Positions 7,863 to 13,881 of a DNA stretch of 13,881 bases are shown one piece after another. Origin of the DNA: JAUWVG01 sp964633715 (lineage in GTDB: Bacteria; Acidobacteriota; Aminicenantia; Aminicenantales; Aminicenantaceae); the NCBI GenBank assembly GCA_964633715.1, contig CAZWHQ010000069.1, positions 1-13,881 of the forward strand. Reading direction: 5' to 3'. How positions within the stretch are numbered: position 1 is the first letter of the stretch; every line of letters starts with the position of its first letter. Below the pieces are notes generated by a model. It worked only from the letters and a program-made list of their open reading frames with translations. It searched no databases and was not told the origin of the DNA. The translations under genes were made by a program, and so were the position numbers.

Positions 7863-8618
7863 ATGGACATTAAAGGATATTCTGAAAGGGGATTGATCAA
7901 TTCGCTCTTTTATGAAATTGCATATTCCAGCAATGGTTATGATCTCTTAGATGAATTGTTGTCTCTTATTGAATTCCCAAACTATTCTTTTGATTTTAAT
8001 CTTAAAAAAATATCAATATTAATTGAGCAATCTTTTTCAGATTTTGGTGATTCTGATATCGTCATGCTATTAGATAATGAGGAATTCAAACAATCTGGTT
8101 TTTTTGAAGTTAAAGTAAAAACATATTCAAGAAAACAGTGGTCTATAAGTGAGGAGTTTTATAAGTTTATTCAACCGATAAAAGGTCCTGAAGAGAATGA
8201 TTCTGAAAACAAAGTAAGCTCGTCAAACTTGTTTGCTCAACTGTATTACAAACAGAGACTAGTGAAGGCACTAAAAACAGAGGGGATTGAGGCACTTAGA
8301 GAGGGCATACAATTCGGAGATATGTTTTCAAAAACGAAACGGAAAATTGGCAGCAATGCTGTTGTGATAAATGCTGCAGAAAGGCTTAAAAATTATTTGG
8401 ATGATACATTTTTTGTTGCTCTTGTCCCTGATTCAGATAAGATTTTACAAGACTTCTTCAATGAAGTCTTGTCAACTTTCATAATTGATGAGCTTGAAGG
8501 ATGGGAGATTGATTTTTGGGGATATTTGTCTTGGGAGAAGGTTGAAAAATTTTGTCTTTATAATCGCTTAGAGGCGACTTTGGAAGTATTTGAGTTTAAT
8601 AAAGGGCAAATCTATTAG
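7863..8618 (+). CDS. Uncharacterised protein, candidate PD-(D/E)XK nuclease fold
   Basis: I do not recognise this 251-residue acidic protein. Its N-terminal half fits a PD-(D/E)XK core: a helix with E8 (SERGLINSLFYEI), a strand with D63/D65 (GDSDIVMLL), then FFEVKVKT with E82-x-K84, and a following helix with Q126. The C-terminal half is mixed, with a hydrophobic WEIDFWGYLSWEKV stretch (214-227). No membrane segment or signal peptide is seen. The gene lies 22 bases after the nucleotidyltransferase gene, shares its AT-rich composition and has a poor ribosome site, so it probably belongs to the same transcript and may be coupled to it. Its last 29 bases overlap the addB start. It could be a third toxin-antitoxin component, a nuclease effector, or an unrelated passenger. 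The nuclease assignment rests on motif spacing alone. Confidence 0.6.
   Translation: MDIKGYSERGLINSLFYEIAYSSNGYDLLDELLSLIEFPNYSFDFNLKKISILIEQSFSDFGDSDIVMLLDNEEFKQSGFFEVKVKTYSRKQWSISEEFYKFIQPIKGPEENDSENKVSSSNLFAQLYYKQRLVKALKTEGIEALREGIQFGDMFSKTKRKIGSNAVVINAAERLKNYLDDTFFVALVPDSDKILQDFFNEVLSTFIIDELEGWEIDFWGYLSWEKVEKFCLYNRLEATLEVFEFNKGQIY
8447..8472. repeat. Perfect 10-base inverted repeat inside the third cassette gene
   Basis: ACAAGACTTC (8447-8456) and GAAGTCTTGT (8463-8472) are exact reverse complements around a 6-base loop. No T-run follows, so this is not a standard intrinsic terminator. It lies about 120 bases upstream of the addB start, in translated sequence, and could be an mRNA hairpin or simply a coding coincidence. 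Confidence 0.7.
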
Positions 8619-11600
8619 AAATTATAATAGCACTATTATTTCTTTTTTAGCCGAGTTTTGTAGAGGAAATCTCCTAGATGAAAAAATCTTCATCGTCCCG
8701 TCCTATCACGTAGGCCATCAGATTGGGGAAGCCCTGGCAAAGTCCGGACAAGCTTGGGTCAATCTGCGGTTTGTAACCCTTCCTTCACTGGCCATGGAAG
8801 TTGCCGGGACATATCTATCTTCAAAGGGCTTAAATCAGATATCGGGCACGGCTGTACGTGTGCTGGTCAATTCCATTTTCAGGGAGCTTAAGGAAGGAAG
8901 CGGGCTTGTCTACTATGGGGATTTGGAAGCCCAGGCAGGGATTATCGATGCGATCTCCCGGTCAATAAGGGATTTGAGGGCGGCCGCGATCAAAAGTGCA
9001 GACCTTAAAACCGATCAATTCATCGATAAAGACAAGGGGCGTGAAACTAAACTCATTTTAAAAAGATACGAGGAGGAGCTGGAGGCTGGGAATTTCTTCG
9101 ATACAGCCTTGTTATATAGGGCTGCGAGAGATATCGCTAAAAAAAGTAAGGACACTGATAATAGACACTATCTCTATCTTCAGGATCAGATTTTTTCAGT
9201 AGTAGAAATGGGTTTTCTCAACTCTCTGATAGGGGATCTTGTCCGTGTTCCGCATGGAGAGATTGTTGGGATGGCCAGGCCTAGGCTGATGCCTTATGTC
9301 AAAGAGAAAGAACTAGAAGTTTTAAAACCCTCAACAAACTTGGAGCGAGCGCCTTGGCTTTTTGCGCTCGGGAAAGCCCCTTCGCAATTTAAAGACAAAA
9401 CCCTTGAGATGTTCCAGGCTATAGGCCCAACAAACGAATGTCGGGAGGTTTTAAGGAGAATAGTTACTGAAAAGATCCCCTTTGACCAAGTTGAGATCAT
9501 TGGCCCTGGAGGAACGGACTATCCTTCCATCTTTTATGGCCTGTCTGAAAAAATGGGTTATTCTTTTACCTGTTCTGAGGGGCTGCCGCTTAATTTCTTC
9601 GGTCCCGGGAAGGTATTTTCCGGGATTGTCGATTGGATGGAAAACGACTATCCGGTAGTCGATTTCTGCAGGCTGTTGGAAAGCGAGTCTTTAAAGACTC
9701 CTAAGGATGGGGAGGGAAAGTCCATCTCATCGCTTAAGATCAGCCGGATTCTTAAAGAGGCCAAGATCGGATGGAGTAAAGACAGGTATCTTTACCGCCT
9801 TGACGTTTTGTACAAAGAGAAAAAGGCCAAAGATAAGGGCAATACCGGGAAATTAAAAGAGATATCTAAGATAAAAGGCTGGATGAAGTCAATTTTAGAG
9901 CTTTTCCCATCCTGGGAAGAGGAAAAAATCGATATCCAGGACCTCTCAATTGGCCTTTCCTCTTTCTTAAAGAAATACTGCGGGATTCGGGACAGTCGGG
10001 ATGGGGATGCTTTGGGGATCATTACCTCCAGGCTAGACGAGGTTTCTTCTTTTAAGGCCATCCAATTCTCAAAGGATGAAGCTATCGAATGGCTTAAAAG
10101 CACAGTCAACAGTCTGAGTGTGGGAGCTTCAGGGCCCATGCCCGGGAATCTCTATTTGTCTTCCTATAGAGATGGTGGATTTTCTGGAAGGGAGTATTCC
10201 TTTATCGTTGGCCTGGACCAGGGGGCAGTCCCCGGTTCAAGGCTTCCTGATCCTATCCTTTTAGATGAGGAGAGGGAGGCGATCTCTGAGGATCTGGCTG
10301 TTACCTCAGACAGGCTGAGGGAAAACCTCTATCTGATGACTGCCCTTTTGTCCTCTTTGAAAGGCAAGGCCATGTTGAGCTTTTCTTCCTATGACGTTAT
10401 CGAGGAGCGGCCGTCTTTTCCCTCATCCTTTCTGCTTCAGGTTTACAGGCTGATTGAGGGGAATGCGGAGCTTGATTATTCCGCTCTGATCCAGGCATTG
10501 GGCAAAAGTTCGGGTTTTGTGGGGGGAGTTGAGGTCGATGAGACCGACTGGTGGCTTGGATTTATTGCTGGGGATGGGCGGTTTAAAGATGCGATGAAGT
10601 CGGTTAAGGACCTTTATCCTTTTATCTCCCACGGAGATTTAGCAAGGAAAAAGAGAGCGGGGCCGGATCTTTCGACATATGACGGGCTGGTGATGGTTGC
10701 GGATGAGGAGTGTAATCCCCTAAAAAACGAGGCTCTGTCTATGAGCGCTTCGAGAATCGAAAAACTGGCCCGGTGCCCCTACGGGTATTACCTGCGGTAT
10801 GTTCTGGGTGTTGTGCCCCCTGATGAGATAGAGATCGATAAGGCGGCCTGGTTGGATGGATTGGAGCGCGGGTCGCTAATCCATGAGGTGCTGTGTGTTT
10901 TTATGAGGAAGTTGAGGGAAAAGGGGGAAAGTGTGGGGGAGAGAGATTTTGGAGAGGATATACGGGGTGTGGCAGATGAGATTATGGCTGCGTACAGGGA
11001 GGAAAATCCGCCTCCATCTGAGGCTGTTTTTAATAGGGAGAGGAGAGAGATCTTTGGGGCTTTGGATATCTTTTTAAAGGCTGAGGAGAGGAGGGAGGAG
11101 AAGGTAGAGCCCCTTTTGTTTGAGGTCAGTTTTGGATTCTTGGGCGAAGAGGGGGAGGGGATTTCAGAGAGTGTGGTTTTAGAAGTTGGGCCAGGTGTGT
11201 CGTTTAGGTTAAAGGGGAAAATCGACAGGGTCGATAGAAGGGAGACAGGCTCCTTTCGTGTTATTGACTATAAGACAGGAAGCTATAAATCGATTGAAAA
11301 TGTAAAGTTTTTTGGAAAAGGCAAGTATCTCCAGCATGCCCTTTATGCAGAGGCAGGGGAGAAGATTCTAAAGGAAAAAAAGATAGACAAGGCCGCAAGG
11401 GTGACTGTGACCGGGTATTCCTTTCCCTCTGGGAGGGGAGACGGCCGGGAGATCTTAATTGAGAATTTCGACCGCGGACGGTTGAGGGAGCTGCTGTTGA
11501 ACTTGTTTGTTTTTTTGGAGAAGGGGTATTTCCTGGTTAATCCAAAGGCCAGCTGTGATTTTTGCGATTATGGCGTTGTATGCGGCAAGGGCGTTATAGA

Positions 11601-11673
11601 CAGGACCAAAGAGAAAAAGGAGACAAACGAAGACTTTTTTGCCCTTTTTGACAGATTGGAGGAGTTTGAGTGA
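8590..11673 (+). CDS. addB: AddB-type ATP-dependent exonuclease subunit (PD-(D/E)XK nuclease, inactive helicase)
   Basis: This 1,027-residue protein has the AddB plan. The N-terminal region (KIFIVPSYHVGHQIGEAL, about 33-50) resembles a helicase motif Ia-like segment but has no Walker A. A C-terminal RecB-family nuclease shows H765, D879 in GKIDRVD, D893-x-K895 in IDYKTG, and Q915. Cysteines C729, C989, C992 and C998 give the C...CxxCx5C spacing that binds a 4Fe-4S cluster in AddB. With AddA it unwinds and resects broken DNA ends, feeding recombination and degrading linear phage DNA. The frame has a stop at 8569-8571, so TTG 8590 is the only good upstream start (GGAAG lies just before it). The next in-frame ATG (8791) would remove the conserved N-terminus. 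The first ~100 bases are AT-rich like the preceding cassette, and composition then shifts sharply. The family call is firm. The exact start is less so. Confidence 0.88.
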   Translation: MSLIKGKSIRNYNSTIISFLAEFCRGNLLDEKIFIVPSYHVGHQIGEALAKSGQAWVNLRFVTLPSLAMEVAGTYLSSKGLNQISGTAVRVLVNSIFRELKEGSGLVYYGDLEAQAGIIDAISRSIRDLRAAAIKSADLKTDQFIDKDKGRETKLILKRYEEELEAGNFFDTALLYRAARDIAKKSKDTDNRHYLYLQDQIFSVVEMGFLNSLIGDLVRVPHGEIVGMARPRLMPYVKEKELEVLKPSTNLERAPWLFALGKAPSQFKDKTLEMFQAIGPTNECREVLRRIVTEKIPFDQVEIIGPGGTDYPSIFYGLSEKMGYSFTCSEGLPLNFFGPGKVFSGIVDWMENDYPVVDFCRLLESESLKTPKDGEGKSISSLKISRILKEAKIGWSKDRYLYRLDVLYKEKKAKDKGNTGKLKEISKIKGWMKSILELFPSWEEEKIDIQDLSIGLSSFLKKYCGIRDSRDGDALGIITSRLDEVSSFKAIQFSKDEAIEWLKSTVNSLSVGASGPMPGNLYLSSYRDGGFSGREYSFIVGLDQGAVPGSRLPDPILLDEEREAISEDLAVTSDRLRENLYLMTALLSSLKGKAMLSFSSYDVIEERPSFPSSFLLQVYRLIEGNAELDYSALIQALGKSSGFVGGVEVDETDWWLGFIAGDGRFKDAMKSVKDLYPFISHGDLARKKRAGPDLSTYDGLVMVADEECNPLKNEALSMSASRIEKLARCPYGYYLRYVLGVVPPDEIEIDKAAWLDGLERGSLIHEVLCVFMRKLREKGESVGERDFGEDIRGVADEIMAAYREENPPPSEAVFNRERREIFGALDIFLKAEERREEKVEPLLFEVSFGFLGEEGEGISESVVLEVGPGVSFRLKGKIDRVDRRETGSFRVIDYKTGSYKSIENVKFFGKGKYLQHALYAEAGEKILKEKKIDKAARVTVTGYSFPSGRGDGREILIENFDRGRLRELLLNLFVFLEKGYFLVNPKASCDFCDYGVVCGKGVIDRTKEKKETNEDFFALFDRLEEFE
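11658..11664 (+). promoter_or_regulatory. Ribosome binding site deciding the addA GTG start
   Basis: GGAGGAG lies five bases before GTG 11670, inside the last codons of addB. It supports the GTG start, which overlaps the addB stop as GTGA and suggests coupled synthesis of the two subunits. Confidence 0.65.
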
Positions 11674-13881
11674 AAAAACCAGTTGATTGGGCAGAGCGGA
11701 AAAGGATCGTTGAAGACCTGGAATCGACCTTTCTTGTAGAAGCTGGTGCGGGATCGGGAAAAACAAGAAGCCTTGTGGACCGGATGATCGCTTTGCTGCG
11801 GACCAGAACCTGCAGGATAGATACGCTGGCGTCTGTAACATTTACACGCAAGGCGGCCGCAGAGCTTCGAGAGCGGTTCCAGACAAGTCTGGAAAGAGAA
11901 TATGCGCGAGCAAAGGGCGAGGAGAGGCGGCGGTTTGGGGAGGGGTTGAGGAATCTCGAACAGTGTTTTATTGGCACCATCCATTCCTTTTGTGCACGGA
12001 TGCTCAGGGAGCGGCCGATTGAGATGGCGCTTATGCCTGATTTTGAAGAGATGGACGAGATCGAAGACGGCGTGTATCGGGAGAAGTGCTGGATCGATTA
12101 TCTGGTTAAGGTGAGGAGGGATCAGCCGGGCGAGCTTTTGGCTTTGGAGGAAGTGGGGCTTGAGCCTGAAGACCTAAAGGATTCCTTTTCTGTTATTGCC
12201 ATGTACCCTGAAGTTTCGTTAATCGAGGGGACGGATGAGGCGCCAAATTTTAAATGGATAAGGAGCCAGCTGGAGGCGTATCTGGACAGGGTGCGTTTGG
12301 TTTTGCCTTTTAAGGAGCAGGATGAAGACCGGGATGCCTTCCAGACGTATATGGCGCGGATCTTTGTGCGGCAGAAAAATATCGGGTTTTCCGATCCTGT
12401 CGACCTTATGGCGACTATTGAGGATATGGACAAGGACTTTGGGATTGTCCAGAAACGGTGGCCGGATAAAAATGTGGCAAAAGAAGCCAAAGCGGAGTTT
12501 GATGTCTTCCGTGTGGGGGTTGTAAAGACCGCGCTGAGCGAATGGAGGCAGTACAGGCACGAGCGGGTCATTAACTTTTTAAAGCCGGCGGTAAAATTCT
12601 ATTTTGAGGAAAGAAAGAGGCATTCGCTGGTTAACTTTGCCGATCTTATTCTGTCAGTGTCTGCTTTGTTGAGGAACAATCCGCAGGTAAGGTCCTATTT
12701 TCAAAAGAAGTTTACCCACATCCTTGTCGATGAGTTCCAGGATACAGATCCCGTACAGGCGGAAATCCTGATGTATTTAACGGGAGAGGATATAAAGGAA
12801 AAAGACTGGCGGAAGGTTAAACCGAGGGCGGGATCGCTTTTTCTGGTGGGCGATCCCAAACAGTCCATCTACAGGTTCAGGCGGGCTGATATCGACACCT
12901 ACAATGTGGCTAAGGAGCTGGTGAAGGAAAGCGGTGGGGATATCTTAAAGTTGACAACTAATTTTAGGTCACTCGATTCTTTGGCTGATTGGAACAATCC
13001 TTTGTTTGAAGGGACATTTCCTGAGGAGGCCAATAGGCACCAGGCTCCGTTTGCGCCGATGAACACAAAGCGGCCGGATACGGCAAAGGAATGGAGCGGT
13101 GTCTATAAGATCACTAACGAGAAAAAGTTCAGAAACAGCGGCAAGTTGATTGCCATCGATGATGCCGCAGCCATTGCCGACTGGATTGGATGGGCCTGTG
13201 ACGGCCGGGTCAAGCTTCTGCGGAGTAAGGGGGAAAGGGCTCAGGGACGGAGGGACGAGGCTGTACCTTCGGATTTTCTGCTCCTATTTAGATACAAAAA
13301 ACTTATGGGGATTTATGCGCGCGCTTTAGAGGAGAGGGGAATCCCCTATGAGATAACAGGGAGCGATGCTTTTTTTGACAGCGAGGATATAAAAGAGATC
13401 GTCAATCTAGCCAGGGTGCTGAGGGATCCGGATAACGAGGTCTTGGTGGTGAGCGTTTTAAGGGGGATCTTTTTTGGTGTCAGCGACAATATGCTTTTTG
13501 AGTATAAAAGAGAAGGGGGGCGGTTTTCCTTTATTGGGAAAAGAGTGGAATGGAAGTGCCAGGGTGCTCGATATGTGGGCGAGTGTTTGGGAGAGTTAAA
13601 CAAGTGGTGGCGCTGGACCAAGGATTTTGCGGCATCAACAGCTGTGGAGAAGATCTTTGAGGATTCCGGTATTATAAATTACCTGGCCTCTTCTGAGATG
13701 GGAAGCTCAAAGGCGGGCAATGTGCTTAAGCTTCTTGAGTTTCTGCGGAACCGGGAGAGGGATGGCAAGACCTCATTTTCCGATGTCGTTGAATACATGG
13801 AAGAATTGATTGAAGTTAAGGAAGTTGGAGAGATGAGCTTGACTCCGGGGCGTGTGGATGCGGTCAGGCTGATGAACCTGC
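11670..13881 (+). CDS. addA: AddA/RecB-type UvrD family helicase-nuclease subunit (3' end outside the window)
   Basis: I translated 737 codons without a stop to the window edge. The SF1A helicase motifs are all present in order: EAGAGSGKT Walker A (24-32), SVTFTRKAAAELRER motif Ia (55-69), GTIHSFC (102-108), LVDEFQDTDPVQ motif II (352-363), VGDPKQSIYRFRRAD motif III (393-407), and NFRS (431-434) opening motif IV. The visible part ends at VDAVRLMNL, just where the HxAKGLE motif V region should follow. AddA homologues have about 1,100-1,250 residues with a C-terminal nuclease, so roughly 400 or more residues are missing only because of the window edge. It is the 3'-5' motor of the AddAB complex. 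The GTG overlaps the addB stop by four bases. The motifs would also fit RecB, but the adjacent AddB-type partner favours AddA. I see no lesion in the helicase part. Confidence 0.9.
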   Translation, partial: MKKPVDWAERKRIVEDLESTFLVEAGAGSGKTRSLVDRMIALLRTRTCRIDTLASVTFTRKAAAELRERFQTSLEREYARAKGEERRRFGEGLRNLEQCFIGTIHSFCARMLRERPIEMALMPDFEEMDEIEDGVYREKCWIDYLVKVRRDQPGELLALEEVGLEPEDLKDSFSVIAMYPEVSLIEGTDEAPNFKWIRSQLEAYLDRVRLVLPFKEQDEDRDAFQTYMARIFVRQKNIGFSDPVDLMATIEDMDKDFGIVQKRWPDKNVAKEAKAEFDVFRVGVVKTALSEWRQYRHERVINFLKPAVKFYFEERKRHSLVNFADLILSVSALLRNNPQVRSYFQKKFTHILVDEFQDTDPVQAEILMYLTGEDIKEKDWRKVKPRAGSLFLVGDPKQSIYRFRRADIDTYNVAKELVKESGGDILKLTTNFRSLDSLADWNNPLFEGTFPEEANRHQAPFAPMNTKRPDTAKEWSGVYKITNEKKFRNSGKLIAIDDAAAIADWIGWACDGRVKLLRSKGERAQGRRDEAVPSDFLLLFRYKKLMGIYARALEERGIPYEITGSDAFFDSEDIKEIVNLARVLRDPDNEVLVVSVLRGIFFGVSDNMLFEYKREGGRFSFIGKRVEWKCQGARYVGECLGELNKWWRWTKDFAASTAVEKIFEDSGIINYLASSEMGSSKAGNVLKLLEFLRNRERDGKTSFSDVVEYMEELIEVKEVGEMSLTPGRVDAVRLMNL

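Noticed and set aside
8612..8648. CTATTA...TAATAG hairpin followed by a T-rich stretch, like a terminator between the cassette and addB.
   Set aside because: The stem is only six AT-rich pairs in AT-rich DNA, it is not directly followed by the T-run, and it lies within the start of addB.
5855..8700. Direct repeats or attachment sites flanking the AT-rich cassette.
   Set aside because: Comparison of the two edges by eye showed no convincing matching repeat, tRNA gene or integrase.
10900..11170. G-rich purine-biased tract in the 3' half of addB, considered as a structural or recognition element.
   Set aside because: It encodes a plausible Glu/Arg/Lys-rich helix between nuclease motifs, and no regular repeat unit is present.
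11568..12571. Several long minus-strand open frames opposite addB/addA (up to 149 codons).
   Set aside because: They lie opposite strongly supported AddAB motifs, have no recognisable domains, and overlap one another in different frames, as expected from GC-richer coding DNA.

Overview
The window is a bacterial defence and DNA-repair region with every gene on the plus strand and almost no non-coding space. Shine-Dalgarno-type ribosome sites, a sigma70-type promoter, 4-base stop/start overlaps and an AddAB-type exonuclease all point to a bacterium. The sequence does not fix the lineage. Base composition is uneven: moderate in the left block, clearly AT-rich from about 5,860 to 8,690, then GC-richer through the AddAB genes. 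The window therefore looks like a mosaic of at least three segments.

Left block (1-5,854): three tightly packed genes encode the C-terminal part of a DUF6361-family protein (cut by the left edge), a phospholipase-D-fold protein with two HxK half-sites, and a 1,087-residue SF2 helicase of the SNF2/RapA-like type. The gaps are 8 bases and a 4-base overlap, so they form one translationally coupled operon. A PLD-type nuclease with a helicase translocase is the usual architecture of an anti-phage effector complex. I know of no named system made of exactly these three proteins, and this is the best candidate here for an undescribed system.

Middle block (5,855-8,618): a 103-base intergenic region carries a near-consensus promoter and three copies of TGTTTCC. 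It is followed by an AbiEi-type winged-helix regulator, a nucleotidyltransferase-fold protein of the AbiEii/GSU2403 kind, and an unrecognised 251-residue protein whose residues fit a PD-(D/E)XK nuclease (D65, E82-x-K84). This looks like a type IV toxin-antitoxin-like cassette with an extra third gene.

Right block (8,590-13,881): an AddB-type nuclease/inactive-helicase subunit with the four-cysteine iron-sulfur signature is followed, with a 4-base overlap, by the AddA/RecB-type UvrD helicase, which is cut by the right edge. AddB starts at a TTG inside the end of the middle cassette. The cassette therefore abuts, and may have altered, the addB start.

Together the genes plausibly form a defence island: a DUF6361/PLD/helicase DNA-targeting complex, an abortive-infection-type cassette, and the AddAB end-resection machine that both repairs breaks and degrades linear foreign DNA. 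That the blocks cooperate is inference from adjacency only.
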